A stretch of DNA of 64,000 bases from Omphiscola glabra (GCA_964017045.1 OZ024802.1:5998413-6062412), one strand, 5' to 3'. Counted from the stretch's first letter, positions 11,646 to 23,695 are shown. The notes: generated from the letters alone by a model not told the origin. Program-made: numbers and translations.

Positions 11646-12469
11646 GGCAATAATCTCTCTTCGCCACTATTTAATGCTAATTTCGGAAACACAGCACGGA
11701 CCGTAGCAAAGCTAGCCCCCCTTCCTACTCAAGTTCCTTAACTTTGCATGGGGAGACAGGCGTCTGCTCTCTGGAACAGCCATCTTGGAATGGTCAATCT
11801 CTCGGCCCAACCCTTCTCCACACATCAAAATATTGGGTGAGCGAGCGCTTAACCTCCACCCAATCGCTGTGTTATATTCGTGTATATTGGCTTCATGCAA
11901 AAATAAGTTATAAAACAAATGTGTGTTTATAATATTTATACATAACACAAATAACACATAACTATTTAATCTAAGGCAAGGATCACATCAGATCCTATGT
12001 GCCGTCTCTTACTTCCATTTACTGATATGTAGTCGATCATAAATATTTATTTTGACTTACAAATAAAATTACGGTTAATAAAAAATAATTAATTTTAGTA
12101 TGTAATCATTTTTTGAAAGAAAGATTGCAAAATTTTAATAAAGTATAAAGTTGTAATCTATAAAGGCGGTCAAATTTGAACTTTGCTTTAACAAACATTA
12201 TATTAGCAAGAGCTATTACTATGGTAAAGTTTGGGATCAGGAAGCAACTAGTGGTCACGTGACAAACATCTCAAGTCATTGGTTCCCATTCCTTAAAACA
12301 CTACAAATTCAGCATTCCTTAAAATTAAAACACTACAAATTCAGCATTTCTTAAAAACCCACTTTTTCAAAATTGATTTCAGATTATATCATTTTACAAA
12401 ATTATAACTTTGATCACAGGGTCCCTGAAAGAGACTAACTGTTCATGCCGTTTTCTTTCGGAATAATCA
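11646..12469. other. Unique AT-rich spacer
   Basis: No gene. 11930-12140 is very AT-rich. A perfect GTCACGTGAC palindrome lies at 12254-12263. A phrase with cttaaaacactacaaattcag is duplicated near 12293 and 12326. Confidence 0.4.
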
Positions 12470-12599
12470 AAACCTCTGGAACCATAGTCGCTAACCAATG
12501 ATCAATAAACTGTCACAAAACCTGTCTCTAACCAATAATAAATTAACTGTCACAAAACATGCCTCTAAGCTATAATCATAAACTGTCACAAAACTCTCA
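12470..12599. repeat. Degenerate 45-50-bp repeat, 3 copies
   Basis: Three diverged copies share ctaaccaat.atcaataaac and actgtcacaaaac. They lie directly before the next minisatellite. Confidence 0.65.
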
Positions 12600-13045
12600 G
12601 CTCCAAACTATTCCACCAAACCCAAAAGCTGTTGCACAGATCCACGAGTTGTCAAACACCACCATTCCCCCTCCACGCCAAGAGTTGTCAAACACCCCCA
12701 CTTCCCCCTCCATTCCACGAGTTGTCAAACACCCCCACTCCCCCCTCCACTCCAACAGTTGTCAAACGACCCCACTCCCCCTCCACTCCAACAGTTGTCA
12801 AACACCCCCACTCCCACTCCACTTCAAGAGTTGTCAAACACCCCCACTCCCCCCTCCAATCTAAGAGTTGTCAAACATCCCCACTCCCCCCTCCACCCCA
12901 AGAGTTGTCAAACACCACCACTCCCCCCTCCACTTGAAGAATTTTCAAACACCCCCACTCCCACCTCCACTCCAAGAGTTGTCAAACACCCCCACATCCC
13001 ACTCCATTCCACGAGTTGTCAAAACCACTCTAACACTAACTCTTT
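12600..13045. repeat. 36/37-bp pyrimidine-rich minisatellite, about 12 copies
   Basis: The unit contains gagttgtcaaacaccccc, then actcccccctccactccaa. Copies vary by one base in the C runs. The plus strand is very poor in G. Several overlapping open frames arise from it and are artefacts. Confidence 0.9.
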
Positions 13046-13059
13046 CTACAGGGTGCTAC

Positions 13060-14632
13060 CATGACACACCCACCTACCCTTCTGTGACACACCCATCTAG
13101 CCTTCTATGACACACCCCATCTACCCTGCTATGACACACCCCACCTACCCTTCTATGACACACCCCACCTATCCTTCTATGACACACCCAATCTACCCTT
13201 CTATGACACACCCCATCTACCCTTCTATGACACACCCCAACTACCCTTCTATGACACACCCCATCTACCCTTCTATGACACACCCCATCTACCCTTCTAT
13301 GACACACCTCATCTACCCTTCTATGACACACCCAATCTACCCTGCTATGACACACCCCATCTATCTTGCCATGACACACCCCATCGACACTGCAACCCCA
13401 TCTATCTTGACATGACACACCCCATCTACCCTGCCATGACACACCCCATCTATCTTGCCATGACACACCCCATCTACCCTGCTAATACACCACATCTACC
13501 CTGCCATGACACACCCCATCGATCTTGCCATGACACACCCCATCTACCCTGCTATGACACACCCCATCTACCCTTCTATGACACACCCCATCTACCCTGC
13601 TATAACACACAATCTACACTTCTATGACACACCCCACCTACCCTGCTATGACACACCCCATCTACCCTTCTATGACACACCCCATCTACCCTTCTATGAC
13701 ACACCCCATTTACCCTGCTATGACACACCCCATCTACCCTTCTATGACACACCCCATCTACCCTTCTATGACACACCCATCTGCCCTTCTATGACACACC
13801 CAATCTACCCTTCTATGACATACCCCATCTACCCTTCTATGACACACCCCATCTACCCTTCTATGACACACCCATCTACCCTTCTATGACATACCCATCT
13901 ACCCTTCTATGACACACCCCATCTACCCTGCTATGACACACCCCATCTACCCTGCTATGACACACCCCACCTACCCTTCTATGATACACCCCACCTACCC
14001 TTCTATGACACACCCCATCTATCTTGGCAGACACACCCCATCTACCCTGCTATGACACACCACATCTACCCTTCTATGACACACACCATCTACCCTTCTA
14101 TGACACACCCCATCTACCCTGCTATGACACACCCCATCTATCTTGCCATGACACACCCTATCGACACTGCCATGACACACCCCATCTATCTTGCCATGAC
14201 ACACCCCATCTACCCTGCCATGACACACCCCATCTATCTTGCCATGACACACCCCATCTACCCTGCCATGACACACCCCATCTATCTTGCCATGACACAC
14301 CCCATCTACCCTGCTAATACACCCCATCTACCCTGCCATAATACACCCCATCTATCTTGCCATGACACACCCCATCTACCCTGCCATGACACACCCCATC
14401 TACCCTGCCATGACATACCCCATCTACCCTGCCATGACACACCCCATCTACCCTGCTATGACACACCCCATCTATCTTGCCATGACACACCCCATCTACC
14501 CTGCCATGACACACTCCATCTATCTTGCCATGACACACCCCATCTACCCTGCTAATACACCCCATCTACCCTGCCATGAAACACCCCATCTATCTTGCCA
14601 TGACACACCCCATCCACCCTGCTGTGAAATAC
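13060..14632. repeat. 24-bp minisatellite, about 65 copies
   Basis: The unit is ccatctacccttctatgaca plus cacc. Two zones exist: the left zone is mostly cccttctatg, and the right zone alternates ccctgccatg with tatcttgccatg, giving a 48-bp two-unit repeat around 14110-14600. Occasional short units (gctaatacac) break the frame. As 24 is a multiple of three, open frames of an 8-residue repeat occur on both strands and in several frames. No start, stop or domain logic supports a gene. Confidence 0.93.
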
Positions 14633-14639
14633 GGTCAAA

Positions 14640-15243
14640 TTGCATACCTCTGCACTCCATCTGATTCCCAAATGCTGTCACTTGACCCTGCACAGCACTC
14701 CATATCACAAGCACACATACCTGCACCTTACCTCTTTTTACAGTGCTGTTAATAACCCCCCCCCCTCCCCCAACACACACTCTCACACGCACACAGTTAT
14801 CGCTATCGCACACTCGCCCCTGTGTGTATTGTAGTGTACGAGCAGATCGGTGCGTACATTTAGCATAATTTTAGGACTTAACTTATACGACCGGATGTTG
14901 CTAGAATAAATCCGTTCCACTTGACTGACCTGCCCCAATAACGCCGAAAAGTCCGTCTAGCGAGTTGTACGCTCCACTTGGTGCAGGCGGAAGCAAGGCG
15001 GTGGCTGTAAGAATGGCCTCAGCGGTTGATCTCATTAACGGCAGAATCTAGCCTGGAGACATCAAGCACCGGGAGACTTGCTATGGTCCGGACGATCTAC
15101 AGTACACTTTCAGAACTCTGAGGATATCGTGTGATGTATCTTATGTTTGATTACGTGCGTTTTTGTGACACGAAATAAGGCAATAATACTTAATAAATAG
15201 GTTTGTAAGGGAAAAAATGGAAAGAATCCGAACTTAACTTTAA
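14640..15243. other. Unique spacer
   Basis: No gene is recognised. A C run lies near 14757-14769, and 15110-15240 is moderately AT-rich. Confidence 0.4.
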
Positions 15244-15249
15244 TTGCGA

Positions 15250-15690
15250 GTTTATGGGTGCATTTATATGTGCATGTATATGTGCATGTATGTGTACATG
15301 TATGTGTACATGTATGTGTGTATGTATGTGTGCATGTATGTGTGTAGTATGTGTGTATGCATGTGTGCATGTATGTGTGCATGTATGGGTGCATTTATGT
15401 GTGCATGTATGGGTGCATGTATGTGTGCAAGTATGGGTTCATGTATGTGTGCATGTATGGGTGCATGTATGATTGCAAGTATGTGTACATGTATGTGTGT
15501 ATATATGGGTGCATTTATGTGTGCATGTATGGGTACATGTATGTGTGCATGTATGGGTGCATGTATGGGGGCATGTATGATTGCATGTATGTGTGCATGT
15601 ATGTGTGCATGTATGGGTGCATGTATGTGTGCATGTATGGGTGCATGTATGATTGCATGTATGTGTGCATGTATGTGTGCATACAAACAA
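15250..15690. repeat. 12-bp tandem repeat, about 36 copies
   Basis: The unit catgtatgtgtg alternates with catgtatgggtg and a rarer catgtatgattg. The order gggtg-gtgtg-gggtg-attg recurs, suggesting a higher-order unit of several 12-mers. Cysteine/methionine-rich open frames over it are artefacts. Confidence 0.92.
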
Positions 15691-15913
15691 ACAAACCAGA
15701 CACACAAACAAACCAGACACGCAAGTTTTGCATGCTAGACACTTGGAAAGGGCGCCATGTAACATGCAAATAATGTTTGGAGCACCGCGCACTGACGTCA
15801 TAATGTGTGTGTCCAATCGGATGCAATGGACTGGTGCGTATTTTATCGTGGCGTGTTTAAAATTGTCCATATTAAAACACACCATAGGCATAGGCCATTT
15901 AGTCGAGATGGAA
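15691..15913. other. Unique spacer
   Basis: Contains two copies of acaaacaaaccagacac at its left edge and a perfect TGACGTCA near 15793. No gene is seen. Confidence 0.4.
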
Positions 15914-15972
15914 ACCTATCTAGTTATGGCAGAGTAGACCTATCTAGTTATGGCAGAGTAGACCTATCTAGT
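15914..15972. repeat. 24-bp minisatellite, left part
   Basis: Two and a half copies of acctatctagttatggcaga plus gtag. The array stops abruptly at ccgcggc and resumes at 16534. Confidence 0.85.
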
Positions 15973-16533
15973 CCGCGGCAGCGTCCCTGGGGCAACTTGG
16001 GGGCGTACACATGGGGTTTGCCTCTTCGTGGCGTGGCGGACTAGTAGGGCGGATTTTCCACCCGAAGCCAAAAACCCCGGCCGACCGCATGACTCCCAAC
16101 GCAACGGGAGTAGCAGTGTCTAAAATGATTACTTGTTGACGTTGATGGATATGAGGTAGGGGTGGCCAAAGCCTATACCTATGATTTTAGCTACGCGGCC
16201 CTGAGAAAGCCGCTCCAAGGCAACCGTTTCGTCCCATCTTTAATTAACGTTCCGACCGAAAGACTCCCTGGGCGGTGGGGGGTGGTAACGCAACACCATC
16301 CCCCCCCCCCCGGAGTGGAAGCAAAGCCAACCTGACTCCTGGAGAGTGGACCGCGAACGCTTTAAACGCAGCGTTTTCGGTCGACCGGACGTCCCCCAGG
16401 CCAGGGGGGAGGTTCCCGACACGCCACCGTCGGCGAGGAGACCCGGCGTCTGGCCCGTGTGGAGGTGTTCCGTGAGGTGCATTAAGAGCTCGCGCTCGAC
16501 GGCCCACCAACGCCATCTCCAATGTGACGTTAT
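15973..16533. mobile_element. GC-rich insert inside a minisatellite, probable transposon piece
   Basis: A 560-bp CpG- and GC-rich stretch lies between two blocks of the same 24-bp repeat. Its composition is quite unlike its flanks. It could be the 5' untranslated part of a non-LTR retrotransposon, but no reverse transcriptase motif, tail or target duplication is visible. A C run lies near 16301-16310. Confidence 0.4.
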
Positions 16534-16671
16534 TAGTTATGGCAGAGTAGACCTATCTAGTTATGGCAGAGTAGACCTACGTTATTAGTTATAGCAGAGT
16601 AGACATATCTAGTTATGGCAGAGTAGACCTATCTAGTTATGACAGAGTAAACTTATCTCTAGTTATGGCAG
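16534..16671. repeat. 24-bp minisatellite, right part
   Basis: About five to six copies of tagttatggcagagtagacc plus tatc, with two variant units (one carrying acgttat, one with tctct). Confidence 0.85.
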
Positions 16672-17328
16672 AAATATCGGCGAACATGGCACATCCTCAA
16701 CGCGCGCGCTTTGATGCGACTCCTGACAAGAACTCCCAGTATTATAGTGTAGGCTACTTACATATGTAAGCTACTAAAAAAAACAAATCTAGTTTTAGAG
16801 TTGAAATCCTCGAACCACATAGTCATATTATGTGTGTTGATATCCTGGAATCCCTGGATCGTATTCTTTCCATCACTCCCCCAAATCCTCGTTTCCAGAA
16901 CAGCGTTATGGTAACGTTGTATGCTCATTGTGGATACATCACGCATGGAGACACTTTTGTTCTGGCCGTCACGGTTCGTGAGCAGGCTACTTAATTCTGG
17001 TTCATGTAAAACTCTATTGTCATAATCACAGGCAGCGTGGCTTAACTTCAATGACTGTTGTAACAGGGGCGGAGGAACAAAAGAAGAAAAAAAAAGGGGG
17101 GGGGGGAGCAGCGGGGGTGAATCTGATCAGGCTGTCGCGCTTGGCGTCCATTTCATAATATCACGATTAACATCAGCAACAGCTTCAACAACAGCAATAA
17201 TGGCAGCAACATCAGCAGCAACAGCAATAGCAGCAACAGCAGCAGCACAGAAAACAGTAGCACTTGCAAACAACATTCAAGTCCAGGTGGTGCCCAATCG
17301 GAATTCTAAAAATATATTATAGCTTTTT
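16672..17328. other. Spacer with an unassigned minus-strand open frame
   Basis: A 97-codon open frame on the minus strand (16758-17051) has ordinary amino-acid composition, unlike the repeat frames, but no domain I recognise. A poly-A/poly-G junction lies near 17084-17107. From 17165 to 17265 cagcaa-type trinucleotide repeats occur. Confidence 0.35.
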
Positions 17329-17580
17329 GTGTGAGTATGTCGGTGTGTACTTGCGTGTATGTGTGGGTGAGTGTGTGGGTGGGTGTGTGCTTGCGTGTAT
17401 GTTTGTGTGAGTGTGTGGCTGTGTGCTTGCGTGTATGTTTGTGTGAGTGTGTGGGTGTGTGCTGGCGTGTATGTTTGTGTGAGTGTGTGGGTGTGTGCTG
17501 GAGTGTATGTGTGTGCGAGTGTGTGGCTGTGTGCTGGCGTGTATGTGTGTGCGAGTGTGTGCTGGCGTGTATGTGTGTCA
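17329..17580. repeat. GT-rich 34-36-bp minisatellite
   Basis: The unit contains gtgtgagtgtgtgggtgtgt, then gctggcgtgtatgttt. About seven copies are present, with ttgcg and tggcg variants. Confidence 0.88.
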
Positions 17581-17679
17581 AATGTTTGAATTATTCTGCC
17601 ATGTGTCTGTCAATACATCTAGCACACCTTGTGCAATTATTAATTTATTTGTGAGAACCTGGAAATGTTCCACCCTGAA

Positions 17680-17890
17680 ACAAGTGAGGCATTTCCCCTG
17701 TGAAACTAGTGAGGCATTTCCCCTGTGAAACTAGTGAGACATTTCCACTGTGAAACATGTTTGTTGATCACCTACCACAGATTGTCCGACTAGACATTTT
17801 CTTAGACATTTTTTGTCGACTTCCTACCACAGAATGTCCGACAAGACATTAATGTCTTAGACATCTTTGTCAACTCCCTACCCCACGGCA
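17680..17890. repeat. 25-bp triplicate, then a degenerate repeat of about 60 bp
   Basis: Three copies of gtgaaactagtgaggcattt plus cccct lie at 17680-17757. Next, two diverged copies share ctaccacagaatgtccgac, a gacatt segment and ttagacat.ttttgtc. Confidence 0.7.
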
Positions 17891-18140
17891 ATCCGGGGAC
17901 CAGACATGCATTCGCAACGTTAGATATATAGGTCATGGTAACCTTACTATATCATAAGTGTAAGGCCTTTGTCCCAGTTTATACCCACATATACCATCTC
18001 ATTAGCGTACAAATCTCCTACCCCACCCCATTACCCGGTCACAACTCTATCAGATATCAGATGGGAGCAAACAATGACATGTTGACAATGACAAGTTGTT
18101 GTTCTGTTAACGGACCAGCTTCCCTCGCTGATAGACCAAG
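17891..18140. other. Unique spacer
   Basis: No gene is recognised. Confidence 0.4.
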
Positions 18141-18860
18141 TTGTCTAGAGTTGTCTAGAGTTGTCTAGAGTTGTCTAGAGTTGTCTAGAGTAGTCTAGAG
18201 TTGTCTAGAGTTGTCTAGAGTTGTCTAGAGTTGTCTAGAGTTGTCTAGAGTTGTCTAGAGTTGTCTAGAGTTGTCTAGAGTTGTCTAGAGTTGTCTAGAG
18301 TAGTCTAGAGTTGTCTAGAGTTGTCTAGAGTTGTCTAGAGTTGTCTAGAGTTGTCTAGAGTAGTCTAGAGTTGTCTAGAGTTGTCTAGAGTTGTCTAGAG
18401 TTGTCTAGAGTTGTCTAGAGTTGTCTAGAGTTGTCTAGAGTTGTCTAGAGTTGTCTAGAGTTGTCTAGAGTTGTCTAGAGTTGTCTAGAGTTGTCTAGAG
18501 TTGTCTAGAGTTGTCTAGAGTTGTCTAGAGTTGTCTAGAGTAGTCTAGAGTTGTCTAGAGTAGTCTAGAGTTGTCTAGAGTTGTCTAGAGTTGTCTAGAG
18601 TTGTCTAGAGTTGTCTAGAGTAGTCTAGAGTTGTCTAGAGTAGTCTAGAGTTGTCTAGAGTTGTCTAGAGTTGTCTAGAGTTGTCTAGAGTTGTCTAGAG
18701 TTGTCTAGAGTTGTCTAGAGTTGTCTAGAGTTGTCTAGAGTTGTCTAGAGTAGTCTAGAGTTGTCTAGAGTTGTCTAGAGTTGTCTAGAGTTGTCTAGAG
18801 TTGTCTAGAGTTGTCTAGAGTTGTCTAGAGTAGTCTAGAGTTGTCTAGAGTAGTCTAGAC
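18141..18860. repeat. Perfectly phased 10-bp satellite, 72 copies
   Basis: Exactly 72 consecutive units of ttgtctagag with no insertion or deletion. Only one type of internal change occurs: the second base t to a, in ten units (starting at 18191, 18301, 18361, 18541, 18561, 18621, 18641, 18751, 18831, 18851). The very last base is c. Each unit holds the palindrome TCTAGA, so this site recurs every 10 bp. Confidence 0.97.
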
Positions 18861-18975
18861 ATCAATTAGTACTTTGTTGATCAAACAATTTTTTTTTCAG
18901 ATACATTTGTAATACGCGGATATTCTAGAAAGTTTTCATTATGTCCGTCGACAGCAGGAACATTTAAAATTAGGA
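18861..18975. other. Short unique spacer
   Basis: Nothing recognisable between the satellite and the transposon. Confidence 0.4.
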
Positions 18976-18983
18976 CTTGTTAG

Positions 18984-19481
18984 CAGGGCCGTCTTAACAA
19001 CATATGCGGCCCTGGGCACAGCAATACACTGGGGCCCCTCTAGCAACACAACACACCTGGACCGTGAGAAAGGGGTCGAAATCGCCCCATGCTCAAACAG
19101 TGTTTTAGGGGGGGGGGCAGTTTTTGCTCCCCACTAACTCACCAAGACTAATACAAATGTAAATAAAAATAATCATTCAATTAAGTTAAACTTCGATGAA
19201 TTCAAAAACTTGTTTACTAGAGTTATTTCCATTTAAAAGTTTTAACTTTGTCCAACTTTGATTCGCATTTATAATATTAATTTTGGAATGGGCTGACATA
19301 TATCGTGGATTAAAATTGGGAGTTTTAGATCCATTTAAATTATCAAAATCTTTCATTATACATTAAAAATATGTAAAGCATGATGCCTCTATAAGAGTGA
19401 GTCTCCTGGAAACGTGGGGCCCCCTACAAGCGCGGGGCCCTGGGCCAGTGCCCACTGGGCCCATGCCTTAAGACGGCACTG
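18984..19481. mobile_element. hAT-type non-autonomous transposon, intact scar
   Basis: A 498-bp element flanked by the perfect 8-bp duplication cttgttag (18976-18983 and 19482-19489). The left end is CAGGGCCGTCTTAA and the right end on the minus strand is CAGTGCCGTCTTAA. The subterminal zones are rich in ggccc and gggcc; the middle is AT-rich without a transposase frame. 8-bp duplications and CAG ends fit the hAT superfamily. It resembles the 48083-48257 element in its ends but is longer. Confidence 0.85.
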
Positions 19482-19489
19482 CTTGTTAG

Positions 19490-19620
19490 TTAAACAAAAA
19501 TTAAAGTTCGCGTGTGTGTTTTTTTTTGTGGGGGGGGGGGGATATATTTTTTCATAAGTGTGACTGAAATTCCTACCTCCTTCTTACTTTATGTCCGTCT
19601 GTCCATATGTCTGTACGTCC
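19490..19620. other. Short spacer with a T run and a G run
   Basis: Contains a T run followed by ggggggggggg near 19529-19541. No gene. Confidence 0.4.
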
Positions 19621-19955
19621 GTTCCTCCATCCATTGTCCTTCTTTCCATCCTTCTTTCCATCCTTCTTTCCATCCTTCTTTCCATCCTTCTTTCCATCCT
19701 TCTTTCCATCCTTCTTTCCATCCTTCTTTCCATCCTTCTTTCCATCGTTTTTCCATCCTTCTTTCCATCCTTCTTTCCATCCTTTCCATCCTTCTTTCCA
19801 TCCTTCTTTCCATCCTTCTTTCAATCCTTCTTTCCATCCTTCTTTCCATCCTTCTTTCCATCGTTCTTTCTATCCTTCTTTCCATCCTTCTTTCCATCCT
19901 TCTTTCCATCCTTCTTTCCATCCTTCTTTCCATCCTTCTTTTCATCCATATATCA
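19621..19955. repeat. 12-bp pyrimidine tract repeat, about 27 copies
   Basis: The unit is ccttctttccat. The plus strand is almost pure pyrimidine apart from the a. It opens frames in all three plus frames and on the minus strand, an artefact. Confidence 0.93.
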
Positions 19956-20160
19956 TTCATACATCCTCTATCCATCCCTGAATCAATCTTTACCTCTATC
20001 CATCCATTCATCCCTCCATCCCTTTGTCTGCCTGTCCGTCAAACAAACTCCATCTGTAATGAAATCAAATCTATATATTAGTGATTCTTTACCTGGAAGT
20101 GATATCTGGCTAGAGGTAGAGCTCATATATTACCTTTAATAGCACGTGCAGTTTGAAATT
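19956..20160. other. Unique spacer
   Basis: Begins with decayed ccatcc repeats; otherwise nothing recognisable. Confidence 0.4.
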
Positions 20161-20164
20161 AACT

Positions 20165-20410
20165 TTAAGCAATGAGCAAGTGCAGGGATTTGACAAGTAC
20201 AGCAATACAAGCAAGCAACGGCAGGGCGTTGACAAATACAGCTTTGCAAGGAGGCGATGGCAGGGCATTGACGAGTACAGCTGTACAAGCAAGCGATGGC
20301 AGAGATTTTACGAGTACAGCTGAGCATGCAAACGATTCCAGGGCATTGACGAATACTGATGTACAAGCAAGCGTTGACAGGGCAACGACAAGTACAACTG
20401 TACACACATA
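20165..20410. repeat. 39-bp minisatellite, about 6 copies
   Basis: The unit contains caagcgatggcagggcattg, then acgagtacagctgta. It keeps a continuous 79-codon plus-strand frame of 13-residue repeats (core GRALTSTAVQAS). Open frames also run through it on the minus strand, so coding is not supported. Confidence 0.88.
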
Positions 20411-22134
20411 AAAATGACGTGAATAAAATCACAAAACGCGGTGTGACAATTCACATTTCACACCATGTGACAATTCAAGATTTTCACCATTCCCTTTCGT
20501 TTGACAGACATGACATATGTGACAGGTCGGATGTCAACAGTACCCAGGATCTAAGACGGGATGTTTACATTACAGTTGCTCGAAGAAGGCCACCCCCAGG
20601 GACCTCAGCTAACAGTTTGATTGACAGCTGTAGACATGGAGCTACATTTGTTTTTCCGTAGCCGGTGGCCATCATGTTGTGTTCCACAATAGTCGCGAGC
20701 CTGTTGGCCCGCGCATGTCAAAATGACTGTTGATCGTGTGGGGGTGAGTAGCGAGAGTGTTTGGAGATCATGCAGGTGCGTTGATTTGAATTGAAGACCT
20801 GTTTACTCTTACGATTTTGGCGTACAATGTACGATTTTGAAGTGTATACATTATGTATACTGTATGTTTATTTTTTACTATGAAGACAATGTATTGAACG
20901 ATTTTGTGATGATATTGTACGATTTTAAGAGTTTGAGGGTAAACGGGTCAGGAATTCAACCATTGAGATTTGGTAATCGTGACAAACCTCAACAAAAGAT
21001 TAAACCATTGACTGTCAGTTTGATCAAACTCGACAAATCCAGCTATGGAGTACATAATATGTTTTTGACATATTTTTCAAGACAAAATGAAGACGTATTA
21101 CCAGCACTAAGTAACAATTAATATTATTTGAAATTTTGCAGGAACTTGTTGTAAGTAGTTACCAACTGTCAAAGATAAAAAATAATAGACTGACATAAAA
21201 CGGATTTTTTCGGTACAGAAATTTAAAAAGTTGGGGGGGGGGGGAGAGTGGGGGGGGGGTGGAGAGCACTAGTTGGTATTCTTAAAAATTTGCTTTACTG
21301 GTACGGGTGTTTTGTCAAATTTGTACGCCCCACCATCTATTGCTCGATATTAAATTTTATGAAGGATTTATACCAAAAATTTAGTTTTTAGGGGTTTGTT
21401 AATCCTCCTCTAAGTCAGGCGTGCTTTGGTAAGGGTCAATGTAGCTAATGGGCGGAGTTCGTTTAGATTTGAGAGTAGAGTATATTCATTTGGGTCAAAT
21501 ACGATTGACGTCATCTCCCTGCAAAAAAGAAAATTAATCTAATTGAAATCTGCAAATATTTCTATAAATAGCCATGTCAATTGTAATGAACTGCTACGAG
21601 ACAAGGATTACTGTTTTGAACAAATCCCATACTGACCAATATCTTCTAAAAGGGATTCACACACTCACACTCGGAAATTCAACAAACGGTCTTTTTTTTA
21701 AACATTTAATTTGTTAGCAGTGGAGGAGAAGATAAAAGACGAGATATCAGGTACCAAACAAAGATAAACAAAATCCAGAGTAACAACCTAGACCTTGGTG
21801 GAGAAGTTTTTGTTTGATTATAAGTAGTCCAACTAGAGCACAGTCGCGCAACTGGACGTAATACAATTTTTTCCAAAAAAAACAACGTTTATTTGACGGC
21901 GGGACTGACAGAAATAAACTTTTATGAAAACAAAGACATCAAAGGAAATAGTCACTGTACGAGTTAGAAACCTAGGGGCAGACGGCTCACTGGTCGACCA
22001 GGACTGAGATAGATCGAGGACTTAACACCAGTATTTTATGGCCCCCCACCCGGGACATCCCACTTTGAGAACCACTGATTTAGCCGATCAGATACATTTT
22101 TAGCACAATGAGCGGTCATTTAGATTTTTTTGTA
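20411..22134. other. Spacer with decayed interspersed repeat pieces
   Basis: No gene. The phrase acgattttg recurs near 20810-20930. Two G runs lie at 21232-21258. The stretch 21471-21517 (gagagtagag, then ttcattt, then acgattgacgtcatctc) is shared with 50381-50427. The end cactttgagaaccactg near 22060-22077 resembles caatttgagaaccaccg near 51403. Together this suggests an old dispersed element of about 0.6 kb. Confidence 0.45.
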
Positions 22135-23570
22135 TTCCCCTACTCACAACACCACCCCCTCACAACATCCCCCCTCACAACACCCCCCTCACAACACCTC
22201 CCTCTCACAACATCCCCCTCACAACACCTCCCTCTCACAACACCTTCCCCCTCACAACACCTCCCTCTCACAACACCACATCCTCACAACACCACCCCTC
22301 ACAACACCTACCTCTCACAACACCCCCCTCACAACACCTCCCCCTCACAACACCACATCCTCACACACCTACCTCTCACAACACCCCCATCACAACACCT
22401 CCCTCTCACAACACCACATCCTCACAACACCACATCCTCACAACACCACATCTTCACAACACCACATCCTCACAACACCACCCCCTCACAACACCCCCCT
22501 CACAACACCACCTCTCACAACACCACATCCTCACAACACCACATCCTCACAACACCACCCCTCACAACACCACACCCTCACAACACCACCTCTCACAACA
22601 CCACCCTCTCACAACACCACCCTCTCACAACACCTCCCTCTCACAACACCCCCCTCACAACACCACATCCTCACACACCTCCCTCTCACAACACCTCCCT
22701 CTCACAACACCCCCCTCACAACACCACCCTCACAACATCACCCTCACAACACCACCCTCTCACAACACCACCGTCACAACACCACCCCTCACAACACTTC
22801 CCCCTCACAACACCTCCCTCTCACAACACCACATCCTCACTCACCTCCCTCTCACAACACCCCCCTCACAACACCCCCCTCACTACACCACATCCTCACA
22901 CACTTCCCTCTCACAACACCCCCCTCACAACACCACATCCTCACACACCTCCCTCTCACAGCACCTCCATCTCACAACACCACCCCCTCATAACACCCCC
23001 TTCACAACACCCCCCCTCACAGCACCCCCTCACATCACTTCCCATCACAACACTCCCCCTCACAACACCACACCCTCACAACACCCCTCTCACAACACCC
23101 CTCTCACAACACCACATCCTCACACACCTCCCTCTCACAACACCTCCCTCTCACAACACCACCTCCTCACAACACTTCCCCCTCACAACACTTCCCCCTC
23201 ACAACACCACCCCTTACAACACCACCCCTCACAACACCCCCCTCACAACACCACATCCTCACACACCTCCCTCTCACAACACCTCCATCTCACAACACCA
23301 CCCCCTCACAACACCCCCTTCACAACACCCCCCCCCCCTCACAGCACCCCCTCACATCACTTCCCATCACAACACTCCCCCTCACAACACCACCCCCTCA
23401 CAACACTTCCCCCTCACAACACCACCCCTTACAACACCACCCCTCACAACACCCCCCTCACAACACCACCCCTCACAACACCACCCCTCACAACACCACC
23501 CCTCACAACACCACCCCTCACAACACCACCCCTCACAACACCCCCCTCACAACATCGCTAACTCATAACA
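22135..23570. repeat. 1.4-kb AC-rich, nearly G-free repeat block
   Basis: Units of about 12-15 bp built from cctcacaacaccac and cctctcacaacac alternate irregularly. The plus strand has almost no G. A segment with ccttcacaacacccc, then ctcacagcacc and catcacttcccatcac occurs twice (near 22990 and 23310), showing a larger duplication of about 320 bp. Frames of up to 486 codons over it are artefacts. Confidence 0.93.
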
Positions 23571-23695
23571 TCGTTACCGATGTACTCTTAGACTACTAAT
23601 TATTTTGAATGTTGCTCCCTGACAAAAACAGAGAAGACAGATGACCCACGCTGTGTTCAACACTTTTCAAACTTTTTCTGTTCCTCTGATCACAC
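23571..23695. other. Short spacer
   Basis: No feature is seen. Confidence 0.4.

Noticed and set aside
13074..14565. Repeat proteins with MTHPIYPS or VCHGRVDG units
   Set aside because: Both strands of the 24-bp minisatellite are open; no signal, domain or splice structure supports a gene.
15244..15891. Cysteine-rich frames suggestive of a secreted toxin or metallothionein
   Set aside because: The cysteines come from the tgtgtg/tgcatg 12-bp repeat; there is no signal peptide logic and the other frames are open as well.
16758..17051. 97-codon minus-strand frame as a gene
   Set aside because: Composition is normal, but no domain, splice sites or promoter were seen; noted in the spacer entry only.
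20172..20411. 79-codon frame of 13-residue repeats
   Set aside because: 39-bp minisatellite; minus-strand frames are open over the same DNA, and no promoter or domain is visible.
22108..23568. 486-codon open frame
   Set aside because: It covers the AC-rich repeat block; a second frame is open over the same DNA and the residues are only repeat translation.
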